From: Streptomyces tirandamycinicus
GTDB taxonomy: Bacteria > Actinomycetota > Actinomycetes > Streptomycetales > Streptomycetaceae
Assembly (NCBI RefSeq): GCF_003097515.1
Contig: NZ_CP029188.1
Span: forward strand, 1,598,501-1,662,500
DNA: 64,000 nucleotides
Reading direction: 5' to 3'
Both the position numbers and the translations under genes were made by a program. The notes below the pieces were generated by a model that did not search any database, was not told the origin of the DNA, and saw only the letters and a program-made list of their open reading frames with translations. Of this stretch, positions 45,232 through 53,470 are shown piece after piece. Every line of letters starts with the position of its first letter. Positions within the stretch are counted from its first letter, which is position 1.

Positions 45232-45598
45232 GGGGCCGGGGGCAGGGGCCGCAGCCCGGGAGGGACGCCGCCGGGAGCCGCCGCCGGTGGGGTGGAGGTG
45301 CGCGTCCGCCCGGCGGGGGCCGGATGTCCGCGTCCGCCGGGGCGGTGGCCGGCCATCAGCGTCCGCCGAAGCGGGAGGCCGACCCGTCCTCGTCCGCCGC
45401 AGCGGAGGGCCGGACGTCCGCGTCCGCCGCAGCGGAGGGCCGGACGTCCGCTGCGGCGGAGCGGGGCGCGCCGGGCCGCGGGCGCCTCGGCGGGGTTCCC
45501 CGGGCCGGGGGAGCGGGCGCTCGCCGACGGTGAGCCCCTCCTCGGCGAGGAGTTCCTCCACGCCGTCGGCGAACGCGGCTCCGGCGCGGCGGTCGCCG
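45232..45598. other. Intergenic tandem repeats plus coding-like remnant
   Basis: At 45375-45460 the unit GTCCGCCGCAGCGGAGGGCCGGAC is repeated about three times; each unit contains the small dyad CCGC-AGCGG. From 45598 down to about 45475 the minus strand reads DGDRRAGAAFADGVEELLAEEGLTVGERPL-like codons (quoted in pieces: AAFADGVEELLAEEGL) with G/C third positions, as if a gene end were shifted out of frame from the glycosyltransferase. No complete gene is supported. Confidence 0.5.
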
Positions 45599-46687
45599 TC
45601 AGGGCATACGCGGGCGGGCCGGCTGGGTGAGTTCGTCGTAGATGCTCAGGACCTGGGCGACGGTCTCGTCCTCCGTCGGCCAGGTCGCCGCCTGGGCGAG
45701 TCCCTCCGCCGCGAGCCGGCGGCGCCGGTCGGGTTCCGCCAGCAGCCGGCTGACCGCGGCGGCCAGGGCCACGGCATCCCCGTACGGCACGAACTCGGCT
45801 GCCGTGCCGACGAGTTCGGGCGTTCCGCCCACCCGGGTCGCCACCAGCGGCACCCCCAGCCGGAGTGCCTCCTGGGCGAGCAGCGAGCGGGCCTCCCACC
45901 TGCTCGGGAGCAGCGCGAGATCCGACACCGCCAGCAGTTCGCCGACGTCGTCGCGATGGCCGAGGAGGCGGACCGGCAGGCCCTCCCCGTCGATGCGCCG
46001 CTGCAGCGCGGCGCGTTCCCGCCCCTCCCCCGCGATCGCGACCAGCGGAACGGGGTCGAGCCCGAGCCACCGGTGGGACGCGTCGAGCAGGGTGCCGTGA
46101 CCGCGACCGCGTTCGAGCCTGCCGACGGCCGTCAGCAACGGCCGCTCGACCGCGCCCAGTTCGGCCCGCATCTTGCTCTCCGGACGGTCCGGGTGCGGGG
46201 ACGGCACGGCCACGGGGGCCAGGCGGGCATCGCGCGCGCCGCGGCTCCGGGCCCGGTCCACCAGCTCGGACGACGTACCGAGCACGACCGCCGCCGCCCT
46301 CGCCACCCTCCGCTCCAGCATCCGCGTCACCCTGCCGCGCGCCCCCGCGGTCCGGGGCCGGGTGTGCAGGGTGACCACCAGCGGCACGGGCCGTCCGCTG
46401 ATCGCCAGGGAGGTCCGCACCGCGGCGTCGAGGCCGTGGGCGTGGACGACGTCCGCTCCCGCGCACGCCGCCCGGAGCGCCCCGACCGCCGCCGGGTCGC
46501 TGCGGCGCGGCACGGGCACGAACCGCGCCCCGGCGCCGGGGAAGTCGTATGCCTGCTCCAGGGGTGCGGGCGCGCACACGGTCACCCCCACTCCCCTCGC
46601 CACCAGGCCCCCGGCCAGTGACCTGACGTGAGCGCTGCTGCCCGCGCTGCCGCCGCCCAGTACCTGGACCGTACGCAGCTGTGTCAC
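45599..46687 (-). CDS. Glycosyltransferase family 4 (second copy)
   Basis: This GT-B retaining glycosyltransferase has 362 aa. N-terminal LGGGSAGSSAHVRSLAGGL is the acceptor-domain glycine loop; VVHAHGLDAA is typical. The donor domain has GRLERGRGHGTLLDA and an EX7E variant in RWEARSLLAQEALRLGVPLV. The GTG 46687 begins at VTQLRTVQVLGGG. The acceptor is unknown. The gene ends at a TGA after which ~40 codons of coding-like sequence continue in another frame, so a longer ancestral C-terminus is possible. Confidence 0.88.
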   Translation of the reverse strand: MTQLRTVQVLGGGSAGSSAHVRSLAGGLVARGVGVTVCAPAPLEQAYDFPGAGARFVPVPRRSDPAAVGALRAACAGADVVHAHGLDAAVRTSLAISGRPVPLVVTLHTRPRTAGARGRVTRMLERRVARAAAVVLGTSSELVDRARSRGARDARLAPVAVPSPHPDRPESKMRAELGAVERPLLTAVGRLERGRGHGTLLDASHRWLGLDPVPLVAIAGEGRERAALQRRIDGEGLPVRLLGHRDDVGELLAVSDLALLPSRWEARSLLAQEALRLGVPLVATRVGGTPELVGTAAEFVPYGDAVALAAAVSRLLAEPDRRRRLAAEGLAQAATWPTEDETVAQVLSIYDELTQPARPRMP

Positions 46688-46960
46688 GCGCCAAGGATGC
46701 CAGTCCGTACGCACGTTCCGGCACCGCCGGGATGTCGTTCCCGTGTCCGCGGCCTCAACGGCCCCACGCGTATCACCCACACGGGTGAGCGCACACGGGC
46801 TGCCATCCGCACGTCCGAAACGGTTCCGCGACCTGATTGCCGGGTGGGAGGCGTGCGCGCCCGAAGTCCCCGGCAAGCCTCGGGCGTCATTGGCGCGCTC
46901 CGACCGCGCACGGCGCGGCGCGCGCGCCCGCCCCCGCGCCGTACACCACCCGGGCGACCG

Positions 46961-47365
46961 TCACGATCCCGCCGCCCGGCCCCACGGGCCCGTCGCGTCG
47001 AACGAGCGCAGGAACTCGTCCCTGCGATGAGTCACCCGCTGCACGAGGGCGAGCACGGCCGGGGAGACGGTCGCCGCCGCCCCTGTGGCCAGCGCGTCCG
47101 CGACGTACCTGCCCAGCTCCGGCCGCAGGCCGTCGACGAGCTCGCAGAGCCGGCCACGGGCGGGGTCTTCGGCCGCACGGCCGTCGTGGAGCGCGTCCTG
47201 CAGCGCGGGCCCACGTGGCCGGGCATACGGGCCGCATCCTGAGCAGGGTCCGGAGCGGGAGCGTCCGGAGTTCGCGCGAGGGCCGGTCCTCCCGGCCTGC
47301 CAGGACCGGTACTCGATCGGTCGTCGCCCGCTCCCGGGCAACCGGTGCGTACGCCGGTCCGGCAC
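46961..47365 (-). CDS. Hypothetical protein, start uncertain, possibly frameshifted
   Basis: The segment 46961-47215 has strongly coding-like codon use on the minus strand: ALQDALHDGRAAEDPARG, CELVDGLRPELGRYVADAL, VSPAVLALVQRVTHRRDEF, a helical domain I do not recognise. Upstream of it the same frame turns into an Arg/Ser/Gly-rich sequence without coding character, while another frame looks more natural (APDPAQDAARMPGHVGP). Either the true start is non-canonical or a frameshift has broken the gene. GTG 47365 is only the nearest usable start. It lies between recN and a glycosyltransferase. Confidence 0.4.
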   Translation of the reverse strand: MPDRRTHRLPGSGRRPIEYRSWQAGRTGPRANSGRSRSGPCSGCGPYARPRGPALQDALHDGRAAEDPARGRLCELVDGLRPELGRYVADALATGAAATVSPAVLALVQRVTHRRDEFLRSFDATGPWGRAAGS

Positions 47366-47510
47366 GGAACCACCCTGCCGGACCCGCTTCGGCACGCTGC
47401 TTCGGCAGGAAGGGCGCCGCGGCACGGGGACGCCCCGGCGGGGCCACCGGGCACGTCCGGTCCCGGGCCTCGTGCCCGGACCTCCCGCGCGTCCGGTCCC
47501 GGGCGCGCGC

Positions 47511-49241
47511 TCAGACCTCCGCGCGCGCCGTCGCCAGCAGTTCCTCCGCGTGCGCCCGCGCCGTCTCCGAGTCCTCCTGGCCGGCGAGCATCCGGGACAG
47601 CTCGCGCACCCGGTCCTCTCCCTGGAGGACCGTGACGCCGGACCGGGTCACCGATCCGTCGTCGGTCTTCTCGACCAGCAACTGCCGGTCCGCGAACGCC
47701 GCCACCTGCGGCAGGTGCGTCACCACGACCACCTGCGCGGACTTCGCGAGCTTGGCGAGGCGCCGGCCGATCTCCACCGCAGCCTTGCCGCCGACGCCCG
47801 CGTCGACCTCGTCGAAGAGGTACGTCGGCACCGGGTCGGTGCCCGCGAAGACGACCTCCACCGCCAGCATCACGCGCGAGAGCTCTCCGCCGGACGCGCC
47901 CTTGGCGATCGGCCGCGGCTGCGCGCCCGGGTGCGGGGCGAGCAGCAGCTCGACCTCGTCGGCGCCCGACGACGTGTAGGCGACGGTCCGCCCGCCGACC
48001 TCGACACCCTCGGGGTCGTCGGTCTGGCGTACGGCGATCGTGACGCGCGCGTGCGGCATCGCGAGGTGCGCCAGCTCCGCCGTCACCGCCTCCGCGAACC
48101 GGGCCGCCGCAGCCGTACGGGCGTCCGTCAGCGCCTGGGCGAGGCCGGACAGTTCGGTGCGCAGGGCGTCGCGTTCCGCCGTCAGCTCGCCGATCCGGTC
48201 GTCGTCGCCCTCGAGTTCCGTCAGCCGGGCGGCGCCGTCCTCGGCCCAGGCCAGGACGGCGGCGATGTCCTCTCCGTACTTGCGGGTGAGCCCGCCGAGC
48301 GCGGATCGCCGCTCCTCGACCGCCGCGAGCCGCAGCGGATCGGCGTCGAGGTCGTCGGCGTACCCGGCGAGTTCGCCCGCGACGTCGGCGAGCAGAATGG
48401 AGATCTCGCCCATCCGGTCGGCGAGCGCGGCCAGCGCCGGATCGTGCGCACGTACGGCGTCCAGGGCCCGTCCGGCTCCGGCGACGAGCGTGGCCGCGTC
48501 GACGCCCTCGGGGTCCTCCGGGTTCCCGGCGAGCGCCGCGTGCGCCACGGAGGCGGCGGAGGCGAGGGCCTCGGCGTGCCCCAGCCGCTCGGCCTCGGCG
48601 GCCAGCTCCACGTCCTCACCGGCCCGCGGTTCCACGGCCGCGACCTCGTTCAGCCCGAAGCGCAGCAGGTCGGCTTCCTGGGCACGCTCGCGGGCGCGGG
48701 TGGTGAGTTCGGCCAGCTCGGCGGAGACGGCCTTCAGCCGCCGGTACGCGGCCGCGTACTCGGCGTGCGGCCCGGCGACCGCGTCCCCCGCGTACCGGTC
48801 CAGGGCCTGCCGCTGGCGGGCGGGCTTCAGCAGCCCCTGCTGGTCGGTCTGCCCGTGGACGGCCACGAGCTCGTCGGCCAGCTCGGTCAGCATGCCGACC
48901 GGAACCGAACGCCCGCCGAGGTGCGCCCGGGAGCGGCCCTCCGCGGAGATCGTCCGGCTGATCAGCAGCGCCCCGTCGTCGAGTTCGGCGCCCGCCTCCT
49001 CGGCCCGTACGGCCACGGGAGCCCCCGCGGGTACGCTGACCCGCCCCTCCACGACGGCCGACCTGGCGCCGATCCGTACGAGGGCGGGGTCGGCGCGCCC
49101 GCCGAGCAGCAGCCCGAGGCTGGTGACGACCATGGTCTTGCCCGCACCGGTCTCACCGGTGACCGCCGTGAACCCCGGCGACAGCTCGACGACGGCGTCG
49201 TCGATGACCCCGAGCGACCGTATCCGCATCTCCTCCAACAC
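47511..49241 (-). CDS. recN: DNA repair protein RecN
   Basis: This SMC-like ATPase acts in double-strand break repair. Walker A is GETGAGKT (~28-35). A long coiled-coil middle (~150-380) follows, then the ABC signature GASGGELSRVMLA and Walker B TYLFDEVDAGVGG with VTHLPQVAAFAD. It has 576 aa, the normal length. GTG 49241 starts the conserved MLEEMRIRSLGVIDDA. It lies 455 bases downstream of nadK on the same strand; this tlyA-nadK-recN order is conserved in actinobacteria. Confidence 0.96.
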   Translation of the reverse strand: MLEEMRIRSLGVIDDAVVELSPGFTAVTGETGAGKTMVVTSLGLLLGGRADPALVRIGARSAVVEGRVSVPAGAPVAVRAEEAGAELDDGALLISRTISAEGRSRAHLGGRSVPVGMLTELADELVAVHGQTDQQGLLKPARQRQALDRYAGDAVAGPHAEYAAAYRRLKAVSAELAELTTRARERAQEADLLRFGLNEVAAVEPRAGEDVELAAEAERLGHAEALASAASVAHAALAGNPEDPEGVDAATLVAGAGRALDAVRAHDPALAALADRMGEISILLADVAGELAGYADDLDADPLRLAAVEERRSALGGLTRKYGEDIAAVLAWAEDGAARLTELEGDDDRIGELTAERDALRTELSGLAQALTDARTAAAARFAEAVTAELAHLAMPHARVTIAVRQTDDPEGVEVGGRTVAYTSSGADEVELLLAPHPGAQPRPIAKGASGGELSRVMLAVEVVFAGTDPVPTYLFDEVDAGVGGKAAVEIGRRLAKLAKSAQVVVVTHLPQVAAFADRQLLVEKTDDGSVTRSGVTVLQGEDRVRELSRMLAGQEDSETARAHAEELLATARAEV

Positions 49242-49696
49242 GGGGAAGACCTTACGAGGTCCGGGGCCGGGTGTGCGACGGCCCCCGCCTCCCGGGTACG
49301 CATCCGCAGGTCGGCGCGCCCCTCATCACCCGTGGGGGTGGCCGGCGCGGGGGCGGGCGGACCCCGTCGCGGCGGGACGGCACGAGGGCCGCCGGGCCGG
49401 CACGAGGGCCCTGGCCACGGGGGCGGCAGGCACACGCGAGGAGCCTGGCCCCCAGGGCGCCGTGCACGCGCGAGGGTCTGGCTCCGAGACGGCAGACCGG
49501 GGGTAGGGCCACCGGCAGCGTGCCGGCAGGGCGGGCCGGGGACCGCGGGCGGCGTGCCGAGGGACGCTCCGCCGACCCGGGCCACCGGCCCCGTCACCCG
49601 CCGCGCCTGGCACTCGCACTGCACCCCGCGCCCTTCCGGCAGCGGGCACCCTTGCGGCAGCGAGCACTCGTACGGCGTCCCGCCGCACGGCTCCGG
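49242..49696. other. Intergenic region between nadK and recN, with short repeats
   Basis: I see no convincing gene in 455 bases. GGCACGAGGGCC recurs at 49379-49410; GCGAG(G)A/GTCTGGCTCC-type words recur at 49435-49490; GGCAGCG(G/A)GCAC recurs at 49638-49665. The recN promoter should lie at its left end. Several open frames cross it but none shows coding-type codon use. Confidence 0.45.
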
Positions 49697-50638
49697 TCAG
49701 GTGTCGCCGTGCGGGGCGCCCCGCCAGCCCGAGACCGGCAGCGCGAACTTCGCCACCAGCCGGTCCGTGAACGACGCGTGGTGCAGCCGGGCCAGCCGTA
49801 CGGGCACCTTGCCGCGCCGCACCTCCACCCGCGCCGCCGCCGGGAGCTCGACGGCGCGGCGCCCGTCGCACCACAGCACACCGTGCGGGGTGTTGGGCTG
49901 CACCTCGACCGCCAGGACCGACGACGGCGAGGTGACCAGGGGCTTGGCGAACAGGGCATGGGCGCTGATCGGCACCATCAGCAGCGCCTCCACCTCGGGC
50001 CAGACCACCGGCCCGCCCGCCGAGAACGCGTACGCGGTCGACCCGGTCGGCGTGGCGCACACGATGCCGTCGCAGCCGAAGCCGCTCACCGGCCGCCCGT
50101 CGATCTCCAGGACGACCTCCAGCATCCGCTCCGGGGACACCTTCTGCACGGCGGCCTCGTTCAGCGCCCAGTCACGGTGCACGATGTCGCCGTTGCGGCG
50201 CACGACCACGTCGACGGTCATCCGCTCCTCGACCTCGTACTCCCGGCTCACCACCCGGTCGACGACCCGGTCCAGGTCGTCCCGCTCCGCCTCGGCGAGG
50301 AACCCGACCCGCCCCAGGTTGACCCCGAGCATCGGAACCCCCGAGGCCCGGGCGAACTCGGCGCCGCGCAGCAGGGTGCCGTCACCGCCGAGCACGATGA
50401 GCAGCTCGCACCCGTCGAGCACCTCCGGCGTCGCCTCGGGCACGGTCTCCACGGACCGCGGCAGCGGGAGGTCGGCGGCCTCGAAGGCGAGCACCCGCAC
50501 CCCGATGCCCGCGCGCAGCAGTCCCTGGACGACGAGTTCGGCGCTGCGGATCGCCGCGGGCCGGCCGGTGTGGGCCAGCAGGAAGACGGTACGGGTCCGG
50601 GCCCGCGCGTCCAGGGTGGTCTCACTCGTATCGGTCAA
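49697..50638 (-). CDS. nadK: NAD kinase
   Basis: This enzyme phosphorylates NAD to NADP with ATP or polyphosphate. The active motif is LGGDGTLLRGAE (with the catalytic Asp); GVNLGRVGFLAE, the conserved ALNEAAV and the TPTGSTAYAFSAGGP loop are all present. It has 313 aa. The start is a TTG at 50638, with GGAGGGG five bases upstream, overlapping the tlyA stop as TTGA. Confidence 0.96.
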   Translation of the reverse strand: MTDTSETTLDARARTRTVFLLAHTGRPAAIRSAELVVQGLLRAGIGVRVLAFEAADLPLPRSVETVPEATPEVLDGCELLIVLGGDGTLLRGAEFARASGVPMLGVNLGRVGFLAEAERDDLDRVVDRVVSREYEVEERMTVDVVVRRNGDIVHRDWALNEAAVQKVSPERMLEVVLEIDGRPVSGFGCDGIVCATPTGSTAYAFSAGGPVVWPEVEALLMVPISAHALFAKPLVTSPSSVLAVEVQPNTPHGVLWCDGRRAVELPAAARVEVRRGKVPVRLARLHHASFTDRLVAKFALPVSGWRGAPHGDT

Positions 50639-51450
50639 CGCGGCCCCTCCGCCACTGCGCGCTCGACGTCCGCCGGGTCGAGCTCCGGCGCCCCGGCCCG
50701 GAGCCAGAGAAAGTACTCGACATTGCCCGAGGGGCCCGGCAGCGGACTGGCGGTCACGCCCAGCACGCCGAGCCCCAGCTCGCCCGCCTGTCGCGCCACG
50801 GTCCGCACCGCCTCGGCACGCAGCTCCGGGCTGCGGACCACTCCGCCGCTGCCGAGGCGCTCCTTGCCTACCTCGAACTGCGGCTTGACCATCAGGACGA
50901 GATCGGCGCCGGGCGCCGCGCAGCGCACCAGCGCGGGCAGCACCAGGCCCAGCGGGATGAAGGACAAGTCCCCGACGATCAGGTCCACCGCCTTCCCGCC
51001 GATCGCCTCCAGGGTCAACTCACGGACATTCGTACGGTCCTTGACCGTCACGCGTTCATCGCTGCGGAGCGACCAGGCCAGCTGTCCGTACCCGACGTCG
51101 ACGGCGACGACATGGGCGGCGCCGGCCCGCAGCAGCACATCGGTGAACCCGCCCGTGGAGGCGCCCGCGTCCAGCGCCCTGCGCCCTTCCGTCCTCAGGC
51201 CCCGCGGCACGAACGCCGCGAAGGCGCCGGCGAGCTTGTGGCCGCCGCGTGAGACGTACTCGGGGTCGCCGTCGTCCTGGGCGACGACGATGGGGGCACT
51301 GGTCTCCACCTGGGTGGCGGGCTTGGCGGCGGTGTTGCCGCCGACGGTCACCCGGCCCGCCGCGATCAGCTGGCTCGCGTGCTCGCGCGAGCGGGCCAGC
51401 TTGCGGCGTACCAGCTCGGCGTCGAGACGGCGGCGTGCCACTCCTGCCAC
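50635..51450 (-). CDS. tlyA: TlyA-type rRNA 2'-O-methyltransferase
   Basis: This protein methylates 16S and 23S rRNA riboses at the subunit interface; in mycobacteria it gives capreomycin susceptibility. The S4 domain is RRLDAELVRRKLARSREHASQLI. The FtsJ-like domain has YVSRGGHKL, LDAGASTGGFTDVLL (SAM loop), GDLSFIPL and the catalytic K in MVKPQFE. It has 271 aa. GTG 51450 is used; GTG 51441 (VARRRLDAEL) is equally possible. It is co-translated with nadK. Confidence 0.95.
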   Translation of the reverse strand: MAGVARRRLDAELVRRKLARSREHASQLIAAGRVTVGGNTAAKPATQVETSAPIVVAQDDGDPEYVSRGGHKLAGAFAAFVPRGLRTEGRRALDAGASTGGFTDVLLRAGAAHVVAVDVGYGQLAWSLRSDERVTVKDRTNVRELTLEAIGGKAVDLIVGDLSFIPLGLVLPALVRCAAPGADLVLMVKPQFEVGKERLGSGGVVRSPELRAEAVRTVARQAGELGLGVLGVTASPLPGPSGNVEYFLWLRAGAPELDPADVERAVAEGPR

Positions 51451-51457
51451 GTTCGGT

Positions 51458-51916
51458 TCAGCTCCTGGGGTCGTGCGAGTCGTCCGGTCGGGCGTCCAGC
51501 GCGGTCAGCGTGTCGCGCAGCCCTCTGTGTACATCCTCGTACACCTCCAGGTGGCCGTCCGCGGGGAGGTGGTCGGCGTCGGCCAGCCGCTCGAGGTGCG
51601 CGTCGACCCCGGCGTGGCCGGTGGGGACGCGCTGGACGCCGAGGGGCGCGGGGGCGGCCGGATCGTACGCCGGCTCCCCGGCCGCGACGGTGGCACCCGT
51701 GGCGTCCTGGGTCACGGCGATACCCGTGGCGGCCTCGGTGACGGCGGTTCCGGTGCCCTCCCGGGTGACGGCAGCGCCGTCGGCGGGCGCGGTGGCGTGT
51801 CGCGCGTCCGGCGGGCCCGCCGCGGGGCGGGGCACCGGGAACGGCTCCCCGGAACCGCCCTGCGCCGCCCCGTACGGCTCGTGCGCCGCCGGGAGCGTCT
51901 CGTTCGCGTCGCTCAT
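51458..51916 (-). CDS. Hypothetical Ala/Thr-rich protein with short repeats
   Basis: The protein has 152 aa. The first ~90 residues are low-complexity, with repeats of the type TGxAVTxxATG (GTGTAVTEAATGIAVTQ and DATGATVAAG). The C-terminal ~55 residues look structured: GVQRVPTGHAGVDAHLERLADAD, HLEVYEDVHRGLRDTLTALD. That helical segment resembles the short tails found beside tlyA in actinobacteria, but I cannot name it. The gene ends 8 bases before tlyA and is probably co-transcribed with tlyA and nadK. Confidence 0.7.
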   Translation of the reverse strand: MSDANETLPAAHEPYGAAQGGSGEPFPVPRPAAGPPDARHATAPADGAAVTREGTGTAVTEAATGIAVTQDATGATVAAGEPAYDPAAPAPLGVQRVPTGHAGVDAHLERLADADHLPADGHLEVYEDVHRGLRDTLTALDARPDDSHDPRS

Positions 51917-51958
51917 GCCCAGACGCTACCGCGAAGCCCTGGGGTACCGTCGATCACA

Positions 51959-52306
51959 ATGGCGACGACAGAGGAGTGCCGCGGCGCACTCGACAGACTT
52001 TCGGACAATCTCGCGAAAGCGGACGGCGACGTGCGCAGCGCGGCCACCCTCGACCGCTCCCTGAGCTGCCACATCAGGGACCTGGACCTCACCTTCACCG
52101 GTCGCCTCGCGGAGGGCCGGATCGCGGTCCTCGACACGCTCGACGGACCGCCCCCGGAGAAGGCCGACATCCGGCTGGAGATGACCGGCGACGACCTGGT
52201 CGCGATGGTCGACGGGCGGCTGAACTTCGCGAAGGCCTGGGCCTCGGGCCGGGTCAGGCTCGAGGCGGGTTTCCGCGATCTGCTGCGGCTCAGGGCACTG
52301 CTGTAG
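51959..52306 (+). CDS. SCP2 sterol-binding-like domain protein
   Basis: This is a single-domain cytosolic protein of 115 aa. The pattern of a helix, then RSLSCHIRDLDLTFTGRL, IRLEMTGDDLVAMVDGRLNFAKAWASGRVRLEAGFRDLLRL fits the SCP2 lipid-binding fold (the GRLNFAKAWASGRV stretch is typical). Ligand unknown. A TACCGT -10-like box at 51945-51950 lies 8 nt before the ATG, so the transcript is probably leaderless. It is divergent from the 152-aa gene. Confidence 0.85.
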   Translation: MATTEECRGALDRLSDNLAKADGDVRSAATLDRSLSCHIRDLDLTFTGRLAEGRIAVLDTLDGPPPEKADIRLEMTGDDLVAMVDGRLNFAKAWASGRVRLEAGFRDLLRLRALL

Positions 52307-52455
52307 TGCCGGAGTGCCGCCGCGGCCAGGGCAACCGCAGTCGCCCGCGGCGCCGCCGCGGCCACCGCGCCGGTACGGCCCCCTCCGCGCCGGTCCGGTG
52401 CCCGGTACACCGCCGCGGCCACCACACGCCGTAGCGGCCGGTGCGCCACCGCGCC

Positions 52456-53310
52456 TCAGGGCAAGGCCGCACTCGCCTCCGCGGCCGCGCCGGAAGCGGA
52501 CGGCCGCGGGGCCTGCGACGGCGTCCTGCCGCGCCGCGCCAGCGGCACCACCAGGGGCGTACCGGTCTCCGGGTCGTCGATGACCTGTGCACGGACCCCG
52601 AAGACCCGCTCGACGAGCCCGGCGGTGACCACGTCCCCCGGCGGACCCTCCGCGGCGATCCTCCCACCCCGCATGGCGATCAGATGGGTGGCGTAGCGCG
52701 CCGCCTGGTTGAGGTCGTGCAGCACCGCGACGAGCGTGCGGCCCTGCGTCTCGTGCAGTTCGGCGCAGAGGTCGAGGACCTCCAGCTGGTGCTGGATGTC
52801 GAGGAAGGTGGTCGGCTCGTCGAGGAGCAGCAGCGGCGTCTGCTGCGCCAGCGCCATCGCGATCCACACCCGCTGGCGCTGCCCGCCGGACAGCTCGTCG
52901 ACATAGCGGTCGGCGAGTTCGGCGACCCCGGTCGCCGCCATCGACTCCCGGACGATCCGCTCGTCCTCCTGCGACCACTGGCGCAGCAGGCCCTGGTGCG
53001 GGTACCGGCCCCGGGCCACCAGGTCCCCGACGGTGATGCCGTCGGGGGCCACCGACGACTGGGGCAGCAGCCCGAGCGTCCGCGCGACCTTCCTCGCGGG
53101 CATGGACTGGATCGTCTGCCCGTCCAGCAGCACCCGGCCCTGACTGGGCTTCAGCATCCGTGAGAGCGCCCGCAGCAGCGTGGACTTCCCGCACGCGTTC
53201 GGGCCGACGATGACCGTGAACGAGTTGTCGGGTATCGCGACCGAGAGGTCCTCGGCGATCACCCGCCGGTCGTAGGCGAGGGTGACCGACTCCGCGGTGA
53301 GGCGCTGCAT
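52456..53310 (-). CDS. Iron-siderophore ABC transporter, ATP-binding protein
   Basis: This FecE-like ATPase has 284 aa. Walker A is GPNACGKST, the Q-loop LLPQSSVAP, the signature LSGGQRQRVWIAMAL, Walker B LLLLDEPTTFLD and the switch His VLHDLNQAARYA. ATG 53310 is preceded by GGAG at 8 nt. The same frame stays open upstream through the tandem repeat 53367-53470, which is unlikely to be translated. It serves the two permeases upstream; no binding protein gene is nearby, so the substrate protein must be encoded elsewhere. Confidence 0.94.
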   Translation of the reverse strand: MQRLTAESVTLAYDRRVIAEDLSVAIPDNSFTVIVGPNACGKSTLLRALSRMLKPSQGRVLLDGQTIQSMPARKVARTLGLLPQSSVAPDGITVGDLVARGRYPHQGLLRQWSQEDERIVRESMAATGVAELADRYVDELSGGQRQRVWIAMALAQQTPLLLLDEPTTFLDIQHQLEVLDLCAELHETQGRTLVAVLHDLNQAARYATHLIAMRGGRIAAEGPPGDVVTAGLVERVFGVRAQVIDDPETGTPLVVPLARRGRTPSQAPRPSASGAAAEASAALP

Positions 53311-53366
53311 GGAGGTACTCCTGGGGTTCTTCTCGGTCCGGTACGGCCCGGCGCTGCCGGGCCCGG

Positions 53367-53470
53367 CCTGGGCCGACGTGTCCGGCCCGCCGACTTGGGC
53401 CGCCGTGTCCGGCCCCCCGGCTTGGGCCGTCATATCCGGCCCCCGGTCCGGGCCGTCATATCCGGCCCGC
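53367..53470. repeat. ~26-bp tandem repeat overlapping the end of the second permease gene
   Basis: Four copies of (C/T)(T/C)TGGGCCGNCNTNTCCGGCC(C)(C)GCC follow each other. The two copies nearest the permease still carry CGTCATATCCGGCC, identical to its last codons and stop; the outer two read CGNCGTGTCCGGCC. The array therefore looks like serial duplication of the gene's 3' end. Confidence 0.8.

Noticed and set aside
47085..50888. 1267-codon plus-strand frame across recN and nadK
   Set aside because: Spans opposite-strand conserved genes and repeat-rich intergenic DNA; not a plausible protein.
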